From positions 2,418,001 through 2,482,000 of the forward strand of contig NZ_CP030050.1 of assembly GCF_015291705.1 (NCBI RefSeq): 64,000 nt of DNA, written 5' to 3'. The DNA comes from Bradyrhizobium arachidis (lineage in GTDB: Bacteria > Pseudomonadota > Alphaproteobacteria > Rhizobiales > Xanthobacteraceae). The notes below the pieces were generated by a model that worked only from the letters and a program-made list of their open reading frames with translations, was not told the DNA's origin and searched no databases. Of this stretch, positions 1 to 12,304 are shown one piece after another (within the stretch, counting starts at the first letter, position 1; the number at the start of each line of letters is the position of its first letter). A program made the translations under genes and the position numbers.

Positions 1-1000
1 CGAGCCGGGCCACCAGATCATGCCGCCGCCGATCCTGTTGCAGCAGCTGCGAAACCTGGCAAAGCAGGCGGTCGCCGGCGAGATGGCCGCAGCTGTCGTT
101 GACGCTCTTGAACTGGTCGAGGTCGAGCAGGATCAATGCGAGCGAACCCGCCGCGGTGTTGTCCAGCTCGCTTTGCAGGCGCGCTTCGAAGGCGCGGCGG
201 TTGGAAAGGCCGGTCAGCCAGTCGTGCGAAGCCTGAAAGGCGAGGCGCTCCTTCTCGGCATGCAAGGCGTCCTCGAATGCCTGTCGTTGCAGCACCAATC
301 GCCGCGTGTGCCAGACCAGGAGCACGATCAGCATCACCGCAGTGACGATGTTGATGCAAGTCAGCGTCACCTTGATGGCGCGGGAGCCTTCGCCGAGCAC
401 GGTGGAGAAGCGATTGGCATGCACCGTGAATTGAGCGTTGAGGTCCGAGAGCCGCGACGACAGGAATTGCAGGCGGTCCTTGTCCTGAACCGGGCCGCTC
501 TCCAGCTCGGACCGGATCACCTCGCCGAACACGCTCAGCTCCAGCAGCATGGGGTCGGTCGCGGCCCACTCGCGGATCGCCTCCTGGAGGAAGCTGACGC
601 CATTGAAGTAGCGAAACAGCCAGATCAAGCCCGGAACATCGTCGGGATGGTTGCCGCCTTGCAGAAACCCGATGCGGGCGGCCTCGACGTCGATCGGATC
701 GCGCTCGAGCGCCCAGCGTGCGAACTCGTCGCCGATCGGAACGGCGAGCGAGGCCTGGTATTGCGTGAACTGGCTGGCCTTGCCCGAATGCAGATAGAGA
801 TTGAGGAAATAGACGGCGTTCTTCTGCGAGCGCGACCACAACGCTTCGCCCGCGACATAGGCGCGGACCGACGACATCACTTCGAGACTGAATCCCGCGA
901 TCGCCGCCTGGAGCACGACGACCATGACGAAAGGCGAGACGAGCTTGATGACATGAAGGAAGCTGTGTCCCTTCGTCGAAGACGCTGTTCTGCGAAACAC
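1..1000 (-). CDS. Membrane-bound GGDEF diguanylate cyclase, C-terminus cut by window edge
   Basis: Reading leftwards from a GTG at 998-1000 gives an open frame that runs off the window. Residues about 15-33 and 190-210 are hydrophobic (the second includes VTLTCINIVTAVMLIVLL), bracketing a helical, presumably periplasmic sensor region. After the second segment the typical start of a GGDEF domain is readable: HDWLTGLSNRRAFEARL, then LILLDLDQFKSVNDSCGH, then AGDRLL. The sequence ends just before the GGDEF signature, so catalytic activity cannot be judged. The family makes cyclic di-GMP from two GTP. The start is uncertain because the frame stays open upstream with TTG options. Two c-di-GMP phosphodiesterase genes (HD-GYP and EAL) lie further along the window. 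Confidence 0.8.
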   Translation of the reverse strand, partial: MFRRTASSTKGHSFLHVIKLVSPFVMVVVLQAAIAGFSLEVMSSVRAYVAGEALWSRSQKNAVYFLNLYLHSGKASQFTQYQASLAVPIGDEFARWALERDPIDVEAARIGFLQGGNHPDDVPGLIWLFRYFNGVSFLQEAIREWAATDPMLLELSVFGEVIRSELESGPVQDKDRLQFLSSRLSDLNAQFTVHANRFSTVLGEGSRAIKVTLTCINIVTAVMLIVLLVWHTRRLVLQRQAFEDALHAEKERLAFQASHDWLTGLSNRRAFEARLQSELDNTAAGSLALILLDLDQFKSVNDSCGHLAGDRLLCQVSQLLQQDRRRHDLVARL

Positions 1001-1235
1001 CCTGCGTTCCCCAAATCGATCAACGACCCCAGCGGAGCGTTGCGCCTGCAACGCCAAGTAGAGGAGATGGTTGCTTAACTCGACCTGAAAGCGATAGGGA
1101 CTGCGTCGCAGAGTGAAGGCGCTGTGAAGTGGATGGGTGCAGATCGCTTCAAATGCCGGAAGATCGGAACTGGCGCAGCGTCGGCGAGCCGATGCCTCGC
1201 ATTCGTCGCGTGCGATTTACCCGATCGAGAGAATT

Positions 1236-2540
1236 CTAGACCAGCACCGGCTTGCGCACGCGACCGGCGTCACCGAAGACGCGCAAGTACCGATCGATCT
1301 CGGAGGGCATTCCGGTCGCCTTCTCCGGATTGTCGGAGAGCTTGACGGCCGGATGGCCGTCGACCGACGACACCTTGCAGACCAGCGAGATCGGATCGAG
1401 GTTGAACGAGCCGTCCGGCGTGCAGCCGACGAAGTCGTTGGTGAGATTGGTGCCCCAGCCGAAGGAGAGCCGCACGCGGCCGGCGAAATGGTGATAGGTC
1501 TCCTCGATCGAGCCGACATCCATGGCGTCGGAGAAGACGAGCAGCTTGTCCTTGGGATTGCGTCCCTTCTTCTCCCACCATTTGATGATCTCTTCGCCGG
1601 CCTGGATCGGCGGCGCGCTGTCGGGACGGAAGCCGGTCCAGTCGGCGACCCATTCCGGCGCATCGCGCAGGAACGCCTTGGTGCCGAAGGCGTCGGGCAG
1701 CGCGATCAGCAGATTGCCGCCATAGGTCTGGCGCCACTGGTCGAGAATGCGATAGGGCGCCCAGCGCAATTCCTCGTCGTCCTTGGCGAGCGCTGCCGCG
1801 ACCATCGGCAGCTCGTGCGCGTTGGTGCCGATGGCTTCGAGATCGTTATCCATCGCGAGCAGCACGTTGGAGGTGCCGATAAAGGACGAGCCCAGGCCTT
1901 CCTTCACTGCCTCGACACACCAGCGCTGCCACAGGAAGCCGTGGCGGCGGCGGGTGCCGAAGTCCGACAACCGCAAATTCTCCAGCTTGCGCAGCCGCTC
2001 CACCTTGGTCCACAGCTTGGCCTTGGCGCGGGCATACAGCACGTCGAGCTCGAAACGGCCGCGGCCCTTCATCGCCGAACGGGAGCGCAATTCGTTGAGG
2101 ATGGCGAGCGCCGGGATCTCCCACATCGTGGTGTGGGTCCAGGGTCCGTGGAAATGCAGCTCGTATTGACCCTCGACCTTGCGCAGCTCGTATTCGGGAA
2201 GGCGGAATTCGGCGAGCCAGCGGATGAAGTCCGCCGAGAACATGTGGGTCTTGCCGTAGAATGTGTTACCGGCGAGCCAGATCAGCTCCTTCTTGGTGAA
2301 GCGGATGGTGCGGGCATGGTCGAGCTGGGCGCGCAGCTCACCCTCATCGATGGTCTCGGCGAGCCGCACATGGCGCGACCGGTTGATGACCGAGAAGGTC
2401 ACCTGCTGATCCGGGTAATCTTCCCGAATCATCTGCAACATCAATAGCTTATAGAAGTCGGTATCCAGCAGGCTGCGGATGATGGGATCCAGCCGCCAGC
2501 TGTGATTGTAGGTTCGGCTCGCAATGTCGGTCACTGTCAT
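1236..2540 (-). CDS. pncB: Nicotinate phosphoribosyltransferase
   Basis: This 434-residue protein matches PncB along its whole length. It joins nicotinate to PRPP to give nicotinate mononucleotide, the committed step of the Preiss-Handler NAD salvage route, in the cytoplasm. Visible marks are the N-terminal [15 protein letters not shown] segment, which contributes to the substrate site, the [13 protein letters not shown] segment and the GTNAHELPM motif carrying the histidine that is phosphorylated in the ATP-coupled enzyme. The length is normal for the family. The ATG at 2538-2540 is the natural start. The gene stands alone, convergent with nothing, and its 5' side faces the end of the LysR gene with about 125 bases between them. 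Confidence 0.93.
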   Translation of the reverse strand: MTVTDIASRTYNHSWRLDPIIRSLLDTDFYKLLMLQMIREDYPDQQVTFSVINRSRHVRLAETIDEGELRAQLDHARTIRFTKKELIWLAGNTFYGKTHMFSADFIRWLAEFRLPEYELRKVEGQYELHFHGPWTHTTMWEIPALAILNELRSRSAMKGRGRFELDVLYARAKAKLWTKVERLRKLENLRLSDFGTRRRHGFLWQRWCVEAVKEGLGSSFIGTSNVLLAMDNDLEAIGTNAHELPMVAAALAKDDEELRWAPYRILDQWRQTYGGNLLIALPDAFGTKAFLRDAPEWVADWTGFRPDSAPPIQAGEEIIKWWEKKGRNPKDKLLVFSDAMDVGSIEETYHHFAGRVRLSFGWGTNLTNDFVGCTPDGSFNLDPISLVCKVSSVDGHPAVKLSDNPEKATGMPSEIDRYLRVFGDAGRVRKPVLV

Positions 2541-2664
2541 GGCCGAATTCTAGCGTGGTCGCCCGCGCCCAACCAGTGGGTTTGGCGAGGGGCTGGGCGT
2601 CGCCGTGACCAGTCCCGAGCATGGCCGTGCGCGATCCGGGCCCGCTCGAACGCAGTCGATGCGG

Positions 2665-3585
2665 TCAGCCGCCGGCTGCCGTCGTTGCGACAATCTCGAG
2701 CTGAGTCCTGACCCATCGGTGGGCCGGGTCTTTCTGGTAGCGCTGGTGCCAGACCATGAACATCGGCAACTCGGCGAGCGTTCGCGTGCGCGAGGCCAGC
2801 GGAATCCGCGTTTGCGCGAAACCGTGCATCACGCCGGAAGCGAGCAGGCTCGGCATGCTCGCCAGCATCTGCGATCCGCGCAGGAAGGATGGCACGCCGG
2901 AGAAGCTCGGCACGGAGATCGCGATGTCGCGGTGGAATCCGCTTGCGGCCAGCCGGCGGTCGAAGTCGAGCCGCTCATTGTCGGTGTAGACCACGGTGAT
3001 GTGGCGCGCCGCCAGATAGGCGCTGCGGCCGGACGGAGCAGTGCGCGCCCTGGGATCGAAATAGCAGACATAGTGATCGCTCAGCAGGCGTTTCTGCACG
3101 ATGTCGATGCCCGACGGCGGCAGCGGCGTGATCAGAAGATCGCAGCGGTTTTCGCGCAGCATCGCGGGCGAGGGCGATTGCGAGGGGATCACGCGCAGGT
3201 TCAGGCCCTTTACCTGTCCCGCAACATGATCGAAGAACCGCGGCAGCAGCAGGTCGCGCTGGAAATCGTTGGCGGCGATCGTCAGCGAGAGCTGCGCCGT
3301 GGCCGGGGTGAAGCTGACGCCGCCGGCAAAGCTGCGCATCTCGTCGATCAGGGCGCGCGCCTTGGCGGCCAGTGCCTGCGCGTGCGCGGTGGCGACGATG
3401 CCGCGGCCGGACTTGGCGAACAGCGGATCGCCCGCGATCCGCCGCAGCTTGTTCAGGCCGTGGCTGACGGCCGACTGCGTCAGGCCGAGCCGCGTCGCCG
3501 CCGCCGTGACCGAACCTTCCTCCAGCACGGAGAGGAACAGCTCGAGGGCGTGGCCGTCGAGCGCCAAATGATCGATTTCTTTCAT
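2665..3585 (-). CDS. LysR-family transcriptional regulator divergent from pcaHG
   Basis: A 306-residue LysR-type regulator. The N-terminal winged helix-turn-helix reads EGSVTAAATRLGLTQSAVSHGLNKLRR, followed by the usual DPLFAKSGRG wing. The remainder is a LysR substrate-binding fold (LSLTIAANDFQRDLLLPRF at its start). The ATG at 3583-3585 is chosen because it places the HTH about 25 residues in, as in the family; a longer frame reaches 3684 but would run through the divergent promoter. It is transcribed away from pcaH, with 104 bases between the two starts, so control of the protocatechuate genes is likely. The HTH looks closer to the NodD/NahR branch than to PcaQ, so I do not name it pcaQ. 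Confidence 0.88.
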   Translation of the reverse strand: MKEIDHLALDGHALELFLSVLEEGSVTAAATRLGLTQSAVSHGLNKLRRIAGDPLFAKSGRGIVATAHAQALAAKARALIDEMRSFAGGVSFTPATAQLSLTIAANDFQRDLLLPRFFDHVAGQVKGLNLRVIPSQSPSPAMLRENRCDLLITPLPPSGIDIVQKRLLSDHYVCYFDPRARTAPSGRSAYLAARHITVVYTDNERLDFDRRLAASGFHRDIAISVPSFSGVPSFLRGSQMLASMPSLLASGVMHGFAQTRIPLASRTRTLAELPMFMVWHQRYQKDPAHRWVRTQLEIVATTAAGG

Positions 3586-3604
3586 GCAATGTATTATAAT
3601 CCAT

Positions 3605-3623
3605 CTATTTATCTTGAGAATAG
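3605..3623. promoter_or_regulatory. Candidate LysR-type operator between the LysR gene and pcaH
   Basis: The inverted repeat CTATT-N9-AATAG contains the T-N11-A core that LysR-type regulators bind. It sits 19 bases upstream of the regulator start and about 67 bases upstream of pcaH, in the only AT-rich stretch of this intergenic region. Site and regulator are matched by position only. Confidence 0.45.
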
Positions 3624-3635
3624 GTCGCCCCATGA

Positions 3636-4478
<843 letters not shown>

Positions 4479-4482
4479 GCCC

Positions 4483-5109
4483 ATGCCGCAGCCGCTCAAC
4501 TACCTCAAGGAAACCGCTTCGCAGACCGCCGGGCCCTACGTCCATATCGGCCTGATCCCGGCCATGGCCGGCTTCGACGTCTTCGAGAAGAACTTCTCCA
4601 ACGTGCTGGTGACGCCGAACACGTTGGGCGAGCGCATCACGCTGGAAGGCAAGGTGCTCGACGGCAGCGGCACGGTGCTGCGCGACGTGCTGCTGGAGAT
4701 CTGGCAGGCCAATGCCAGCGGCCGCTACAACCATCCGGCCGACCGCTCGGCCGGCGCGCTGGACGAGGCGTTTCGCGGCTGGGGCCGGGCCGGCTCCGAC
4801 TTCGAGAGCGGCCTCGTCACCTTCGAGACCATCAAGCCCGGCGCCATCATCGACAAGGCGGGGCGCAAATGCGCGCCGCACGTCAATGTCTGGATCGTCG
4901 CGCGCGGCATCAATATCGGCCTCAACACGCGCATCTATTTCTCGGACGAAGAGGCCGCCAATGCCGTCGATCCCGTGCTCAATCTGGTCGAGCCGCCGCT
5001 GCGCCGCAAGACATTGATTGCGACGCGCAGCGAGCGCGCCGGCAAGGTCGTGTATTCCTTCACGATCAATTTGCAGGGGCCGGAGGAGACGGTGTTCTTC
5101 GACGTGTGA
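4483..5109 (+). CDS. pcaG: Protocatechuate 3,4-dioxygenase alpha subunit
   Basis: A 208-residue subunit paralogous to PcaH, sharing the intradiol beta-sandwich (LEGKVLDGSGTVLRDVLLE, then IWQANASGRYNHP). As usual for the alpha chain it lacks the tyrosine and histidine iron ligands and helps form the substrate pocket through its N-terminus (TASQTAGPYVHIG). The ATG at 4483 is preferred: it lies four bases past the pcaH stop with GAAGGAAACTGA just upstream. A longer in-frame ATG at 4381 lies inside pcaH. The gene ends 24 bases before the convergent NYN gene. Confidence 0.95.
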   Translation: MPQPLNYLKETASQTAGPYVHIGLIPAMAGFDVFEKNFSNVLVTPNTLGERITLEGKVLDGSGTVLRDVLLEIWQANASGRYNHPADRSAGALDEAFRGWGRAGSDFESGLVTFETIKPGAIIDKAGRKCAPHVNVWIVARGINIGLNTRIYFSDEEAANAVDPVLNLVEPPLRRKTLIATRSERAGKVVYSFTINLQGPEETVFFDV

Positions 5110-5133
5110 ATATCCGGCGGTCGTCTGGCGGGG

Positions 5134-5739
5134 TCACTCCACCCGGTCGTCGCGTTTGATCGTTCCGCGCGTGAGGAATTGCGGCGGCTGGCGCAGCTCG
5201 CGCGGCCGGTCGGCCGGATCGCGCCCCACTTTCGGTTTCAGCTCCGCCAAATCAATGAAGACGTCCGCCTGTCGGCGCAGCTCGTCGGCGACCATGGGCG
5301 GCTGGGTGGAGAGAGTGGAGACGACCGTCACGCGGACGCCGCGGCGTTGCAGGGCTTCCACCAGCGACCGAAAGTCTCCATCGCCGGAGAACAATACGAT
5401 CTGATCGACGTGTTCGGCGAGCTCCATCGCACTGACGGCGAGGTCGATATCCATGCTGCCCTTCACCTTGCGGCGGCCGGTGTTGGCGTCGACGAACTCC
5501 TTGGTGAGCTTGGTGACGACGGTATATCCGTTATAATCGAGCCAGTCGATCAACGGGCGGATTGACGAATACTCCTGATCCTCGATGACGGTCGTGTAGT
5601 AGAAGGCCCGCAACAGCGTACCGCGGCTCTGGAATTCGCCGAGCAGACGCCTGTAGTCGATGTCGAAGCCGAGCGCCTTGGAGGTGGCATAGAGATTGGG
5701 GCCATCGATAAAGAGCGCGATCTTCCCAATTGAAGACAT
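5134..5739 (-). CDS. NYN (PIN-like) domain protein, LabA/DUF88 type
   Basis: A 201-residue soluble protein of the NYN superfamily, a PIN-related nuclease fold. The acidic metal-binding motifs are in order: IALFIDGPNLY near residue 6-16, KGSMDIDLAVSAMELA in the middle, and VLFSGDGDFRSLVEAL. The members are predicted RNases; targets are generally unknown. The ATG at 5737-5739 is chosen because it puts the first motif at the normal distance from the N-terminus; the frame continues upstream without family similarity. The last 35 residues are charged and not conserved in my recollection. It converges with pcaG and is probably unrelated to it functionally. Confidence 0.85.
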   Translation of the reverse strand: MSSIGKIALFIDGPNLYATSKALGFDIDYRRLLGEFQSRGTLLRAFYYTTVIEDQEYSSIRPLIDWLDYNGYTVVTKLTKEFVDANTGRRKVKGSMDIDLAVSAMELAEHVDQIVLFSGDGDFRSLVEALQRRGVRVTVVSTLSTQPPMVADELRRQADVFIDLAELKPKVGRDPADRPRELRQPPQFLTRGTIKRDDRVE

Positions 5740-6276
5740 TAGGCACAAATCCCCAGTTCCGCACGAAAGCCGGACGGTCCAGCCGAATGGCGGTGCGTCG
5801 GCCGGAAAACACTGAATGCGCCGATAGCTTGCCGAAAAAGGCGGCGCAGGCAACCGGACAGGGGTAGGCCGCCTTGCGCCAAGGTTAGGGAGGATCCATG
5901 CCACCAGCGCCAGGGCGCCGAATGCCGCCACGCTAGGGCCGGCGCAGACCCGGCTCAATTGTACGGAGGTAAACAGCCGCTATCCAAAGGATGGGACGCC
6001 ATATACGAAGGTAAGTGCCTGCGCCGGCAACAGACGCAATCGCGGTGCGCGGCGGATGCCGTCGCGCCTGCCGATGAAGGGGATATCCCGGCATTGCGGC
6101 TTCGGGTCGGACCATGCGCCGCTCTTCTTGCGCGTGCTGGCCATCGCGGCTCAGGGATATCGCCGTCGCTTCGGTTCCTGAGTGAGACCAAAGTCTACGC
6201 AGAAGGTCCCTACCGGTCGGGAACAGAGGTGTTTCTCAACATTTGTTTCGGTACGTCTTCCCGCGGAGGGTCTGTC
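5740..6276. other. Intergenic stretch, no gene recognised
   Basis: This 537-base divergent region separates the NYN gene from the SPW gene. Open frames on both strands continue into it but have no recognisable similarity and end upstream of the better starts. A perfect 10-bp palindrome GGGATATCCC lies at 6080-6089 and a half copy (GGGATAT) near 6154. Promoters for both flanking genes must lie here, but I cannot place -35/-10 boxes with confidence. Confidence 0.4.
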
Positions 6277-6660
6277 ATGAGCAGACTGCAAGAGCGCGAA
6301 ACCGCCCCTGACGTCTACAATCTGTTTCTCGCGGCTGTCCTCTTTCTATCGCCGTGGCTGTTCAAGCTGACGAACAGCCAGGGCAAGATCGACCTCTGGG
6401 TGACGAGCGCGATCATCGTCATCCTCTCGCTGGCGGCCATCATCGCCTATCGCGACTGGGAGGAGTGGATCAACGTCCTGATGGGCGTCTGGCTCATCGC
6501 CTCGCCCTGGCTGCTTGGATTCCCGCACACGCGAGCGATGCATCTCAGCATCGGCTTCGGCGTCGCCATCATGCTCCTGGCATTGCTCGATCTCTTCCTG
6601 CATTACCAGAAGAGGCATCCGGAGATGGAAACAGAGCAGGAGAGGGCGGCGCACCAATAG
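6277..6660 (+). CDS. SPW-repeat integral membrane protein
   Basis: A 127-residue protein with four predicted transmembrane helices. It carries two SPW motifs at the ends of helices, FLSPWLF near residue 26 and ASPWLLGF near residue 75, which define the SPW-repeat family of small bacterial membrane proteins of unknown function. The ATG at 6277 is preceded by GCGGAGGG at a good distance (6263-6270), which decides the start over an upstream in-frame extension. The C-terminus is hydrophilic and charged (HYQKRHPEMETEQERAAHQ). It ends 16 bases from the convergent AraC gene. Confidence 0.85.
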   Translation: MSRLQERETAPDVYNLFLAAVLFLSPWLFKLTNSQGKIDLWVTSAIIVILSLAAIIAYRDWEEWINVLMGVWLIASPWLLGFPHTRAMHLSIGFGVAIMLLALLDLFLHYQKRHPEMETEQERAAHQ

Positions 6661-6676
6661 CTCTTCCGAGGCCTCC

Positions 6677-8805
<2,129 letters not shown>

Positions 8806-8881
8806 CTAGTGGCAGCTGCCCGCTCACAAATCCGTCGCGCGCGTGAAGAAAAATTGATGCGTCAGACCGGCATCAAATGAC

Positions 8882-9148
8882 TCAGCAAATCCGCCCATTG
8901 TCGCCCCAGTCGCAAATGTGACCGGGCCAGCCCCGGACCGACGGACCGAACCATATTGGAATGCCGTCCCAGAAAATCCAACGGCCATCCGGTTCAAGCG
9001 GAAGCTTGTAGGACCGGCCGGCGGTGGCGGAATGGTTTATATCAAAGGGCGCGCGTATTATGACGCGTCGCTTCTCGCGAGCCACAGCGGACGTTGTGAG
9101 CATGGCGATCGCGATCAATCCAATCGACAAGAGCTTGATTGGGGACAT
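8882..9148 (-). CDS. Small exported protein of unknown function
   Basis: An 88-residue product with a clear Sec signal peptide (IKLLSIGLIAIAMLTTSAVA, cleavage expected after AVA). The mature part is short and aromatic, with GRWIFWDGIPIWFGPS and two cysteines in the tail (HICDWGDNGRIC) that could form a disulfide. I recognise no family. It lies alone between pobA and the cyclase gene, both of which it converges with or follows at a distance. Confidence 0.6.
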   Translation of the reverse strand: MSPIKLLSIGLIAIAMLTTSAVAREKRRVIIRAPFDINHSATAGRSYKLPLEPDGRWIFWDGIPIWFGPSVRGWPGHICDWGDNGRIC

Positions 9149-9278
9149 CGAACTTGCCTTTTTGCCCTCGATGGGGCTGCAACCTTAGCCCGTTTCTTCG
9201 ACCTTGGGCAGGCGAACCTATCCGAGCTAACATGGCGCATTTGCGCCAGTTGAAAGACGCACCGGGCCGCGGCGGCAA

Positions 9279-11429
9279 CTACTTCCCTTCCAGCGCGTTG
9301 ACCGGTGTCCAATCCGGCGGCGGTGGATTGGCCGCGAGAGCTTGGGCGCGCTTTGCGAACAGCGCTGACGTTGGATCGGTATTCGCCGTCTTCGCAAACG
9401 CGTCAGCCGCCTTCGCGAACTCCCGGGCGCGCCAGCAGGCCAGGCCTTCCGCATACGCTGCTGCCACCTTCGCCTGCTTCGCACTCTGCGCGCCCCTGTT
9501 GGCCAGCGGTTCGAACACCTTGATCGCCTCGCCGCGTCCCATCACCCTGATCGCATCGAGCTCGCGCCAGGCGAAGGTATCGCCGGTTTGCGCCACGGTC
9601 GCCTCCGAGGCCATGATCGCGGTGCCGTAATATTTGTTCGCGCCTTCGAGCCGCGAGGCGACGTTCACGGTGTCGCTCATCACGGTATAGTTGAAGCGGC
9701 GGCGCGAGCCGATATTGCCGACCACGGCTTCGCCGCTGTTGAGACCGATGCGGTGCGACAGGCCGTGACCGACGAAGGCGGCATTGCTGGCGTTCAGCCC
9801 CGCGAGCTTCTCGTGACACTTCAGAGCGGCGTGGACGGCATTGCGCGCATGGGCGGGATCGTCGGCGGGCGCGCCGAACATGGCGACGATGGAATCGCCG
9901 ATATATTTGTCGACATAGCCGCCATGGCTCTCGATGATATCGGTCATGGCGGAGAGATATTCGTTCATCAGCTTCACCAGCTCGCCCGGCGTCATCGTCT
10001 CCGCGATCGAGGAGAAGCCGCTGAGGTCGGAGAAGAACATGGTGACGTTGCGCATCTCGCCGCCGAGCTCCGGCATCTTGCCGGAAGCGACCATGGTCTC
10101 GATGATTTCGGGGGCGAGATAAAGCGCAAAGCTCTTGCGCAGGAAACGCTCGTCGCGATCGGCCAGCACGAAGCGGTAACCGATCATCATCGCCAGTGCA
10201 GCAAGACTCGCGAGCGCGGGCTCGGTCAGCGGCAGCGCCATCGCATGCACGAATGCGCCGACAGCCGCGGCGGTGTAAATGGCGGTGAGGGCTAGCCACA
10301 CGATCAGCGCGCCGCCCGGTGCAAGCAGGCAGGCGGCGCAGGCGATGATCGCCGCGAACACGATTGTCAGAACGGTCCGCATGGGAAAACCGAGCTCGGT
10401 CACGGCATCGCGCTCGATCAGGTTCCGCACCACGGTCGCGTGCACGAAGACGCCGGCGACGTCACTGCGCGCATTCTGCGCGGTGCTTGCGGGTGCGGGC
10501 AGGGCGCACCGCACGCCCGGCGCGCCGTCATAGCCGCTCGCAAGGCGCATCGAGGTCAGCTTGCGGTCCTCGAAATTCAGCGCGGTGCCGAGCAGCACGA
10601 CCTTGCCGCCAAAGGCGCGGCGGAAGAAGTCACGGTCGCCTTTTTCGACGCAGGCCCGCAGATCGGCGAACGAATAGGCCGGTACGTCGCGGCCGAGCCC
10701 ACGAAAGTTGAGCGTCAATGTATTCGGTACCGCGCTCGGGATCGTGTAGCCGGACAATTCGGTTGCACCTGACGGTGCAAGCTCGACCTTCGCTCCGACC
10801 GCACGTGCGGCGAGCTCGACCGCCATCGCCGGGACCGGCTTGCCATCGATGGAGAAGCTGAGCGGCATCCGCCGGATGACATCGTCCGCGTCGGTGTGGA
10901 CGTTGAGCGCGCGGATGTTGTTTCGCACCGCCACCCGCTGCGCGGTGTACGGCGTGTCCGGGTGGTCGTTGCTCAGGATTTCGCCGAGCACCAGCTTGCC
11001 GCCATCGGAGATCTGTCGCAGCGCGATCAGGTAGTCTCGATCAAAACCCCTCATGCGGCTTCCGAGCGGCGCGTCGCCGAAGGGGATCTCGGACTGCTCG
11101 ATCGAGCTCGGAAAGATCACGTCAAAGCCGATCACTTTGGCGCCGCCGTCGGTGATGCTGCCGAGCACCCGGCCGATTTCGCGCGTCCAGGTCTGTGTCG
11201 GCGATCCCTTGAAGGGTGGGGTGTCGTAGGTCTCACCGTCGATCGCCACGACGACCACAGGCGATGTCGCGGGATCGCGGCGGTCGCCGACGATCTTGCC
11301 GCGCAGCGCCGTGAGGATATCAAGCGAGAGACCTTGCAGCGACCGAAGCGGCGGGGACGTAAAGACCGCGCCCGCAAGGAGCGCGATCAGGATCGCCGCA
11401 ACGATGTCCCGTCTGCCGATCCGCCGCAT
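9279..11429 (-). CDS. CHASE2-domain class III adenylate/guanylate cyclase
   Basis: A 716-residue membrane cyclase. After a short N-terminal helix comes a CHASE2 extracellular sensor (about residues 30-320; PVVVVAIDGETYDTPPF, GAKVIGFDVIFP, FRGLGRDVPAYSF). Three close transmembrane helices follow (residues about 340-420), then a class III catalytic domain. Both metal-binding aspartates are present, in TMFFSDLSGFSSIAE and GYVDKYIGDSIVAMFG, as is the substrate and transition-state region NYTVMSDTVNVASRLEG. The tail (about 100 residues) is helical and Ala-rich. The start at 11429 is chosen because it begins 19 bases after the stop of the upstream exported protein, whereas a longer frame overlaps it. 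Product nucleotide (cAMP or cGMP) is not decided. Confidence 0.9.
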   Translation of the reverse strand: MRRIGRRDIVAAILIALLAGAVFTSPPLRSLQGLSLDILTALRGKIVGDRRDPATSPVVVVAIDGETYDTPPFKGSPTQTWTREIGRVLGSITDGGAKVIGFDVIFPSSIEQSEIPFGDAPLGSRMRGFDRDYLIALRQISDGGKLVLGEILSNDHPDTPYTAQRVAVRNNIRALNVHTDADDVIRRMPLSFSIDGKPVPAMAVELAARAVGAKVELAPSGATELSGYTIPSAVPNTLTLNFRGLGRDVPAYSFADLRACVEKGDRDFFRRAFGGKVVLLGTALNFEDRKLTSMRLASGYDGAPGVRCALPAPASTAQNARSDVAGVFVHATVVRNLIERDAVTELGFPMRTVLTIVFAAIIACAACLLAPGGALIVWLALTAIYTAAAVGAFVHAMALPLTEPALASLAALAMMIGYRFVLADRDERFLRKSFALYLAPEIIETMVASGKMPELGGEMRNVTMFFSDLSGFSSIAETMTPGELVKLMNEYLSAMTDIIESHGGYVDKYIGDSIVAMFGAPADDPAHARNAVHAALKCHEKLAGLNASNAAFVGHGLSHRIGLNSGEAVVGNIGSRRRFNYTVMSDTVNVASRLEGANKYYGTAIMASEATVAQTGDTFAWRELDAIRVMGRGEAIKVFEPLANRGAQSAKQAKVAAAYAEGLACWRAREFAKAADAFAKTANTDPTSALFAKRAQALAANPPPPDWTPVNALEGK

Positions 11430-11448
11430 CGCCCCGTCGCTTGGTCGC

Positions 11449-12129
11449 CTATTCGAGCCGCAGCAGGCGACCGACGATCGGCGTCGGCGATGACGTGGCG
11501 CTGGCGTCGACCTGGAAGGCGTAGCGCTTGGCGCCGAGAATGGCGAGATAGCTGCCGCCGGGGGTGAGCGTCTTTCCGGCCTTGGCAAAGTCGTAGAACT
11601 TGCCGCCGACCATGATCTCGGTCTTGAGCGGCACGCTGATCGTGGGCTCCTTGCCGTCGGTGCGCTCGATCACCAGCGTGCTGCCGCTCTTGGCCTGCAC
11701 CAGCGGCGCTGTGCCGTAGAGCGTCGGCAGCTTCGATGGCGCGCCCTTGGCGTCCGAGCGCATGGTGCGGAAGGTGGTCGCGGCGCTCTGGTTCGCCTCG
11801 CGCTCCGACAGTTTCGCCGCGTTGGTATCGCAGGGCACTTTTTCCCGCTTGACCTCGCCGAGCTGCACGGTGCTCTGCTCGGCGCCGACCAGGACGACGC
11901 CTTCGCTGATGGTTTCGCGCTGGCAGGATTTGAGATAGCTGAGGGTGATGCTCGCTTTGGGCCCGAGCTTGATGATCTTGCCCGGCGCCACATAGTCCAT
12001 GAACGCGACGCCGTCGACCTTGCCCTGGACGTCTTCGACGATCGCGGCCGGCGTCTCCGCCAAAGCGGGGGCCGCAAGGCAGAACGCGCCGACAGCGGCG
12101 CCGATCAGGCTTTTCATGGGAATGCTCAT
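11449..12129 (-). CDS. Exported FecR-like protein, partner of the CHASE2 cyclase
   Basis: A 226-residue protein with a Sec signal peptide (SLIGAAVGAFCLAAPALAE). The mature region starts TPAAIVEDVQGKVDGV and continues with PGKIIKLGPKASITLSYLKSC, which resembles the beta-strand core of FecR domains. It has two cysteines, C-x(n)-C, in the middle. It is the first gene of a two-gene unit with the CHASE2 cyclase, 19 bases apart, and FecR/CHASE2 pairs recur in bacteria; a periplasmic ligand-presenting role is an inference. ATG at 12129 or 12117 are both possible starts. Confidence 0.75.
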   Translation of the reverse strand: MSIPMKSLIGAAVGAFCLAAPALAETPAAIVEDVQGKVDGVAFMDYVAPGKIIKLGPKASITLSYLKSCQRETISEGVVLVGAEQSTVQLGEVKREKVPCDTNAAKLSEREANQSAATTFRTMRSDAKGAPSKLPTLYGTAPLVQAKSGSTLVIERTDGKEPTISVPLKTEIMVGGKFYDFAKAGKTLTPGGSYLAILGAKRYAFQVDASATSSPTPIVGRLLRLE

Positions 12130-12304
12130 CCAGTTCGACCGATGCTCTACCGGTCCCCGTCCTGGTCCGATGCTTAGCAGCGGCGCGCCCAGGCATGTGT
12201 GACCAGAATCACTCTTAGTATTGGTGCCACTTTAGCAGGAACAGGTTCAACCCGGCGACCGGAGAAAACGGAGCCGCGGCAAGCCGTTGGCCGAATGGAT
12301 AATA

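Noticed and set aside
1137..2447. A 436-codon frame antisense to pncB
   Set aside because: The opposite strand encodes full-length PncB with catalytic motifs; the frame has no similarity of its own.
5959..6276. N-terminal extension of the SPW protein by about 106 residues
   Set aside because: The extension lacks any family pattern, and a GGAGG-like site directly before the ATG at 6277 explains the shorter start.
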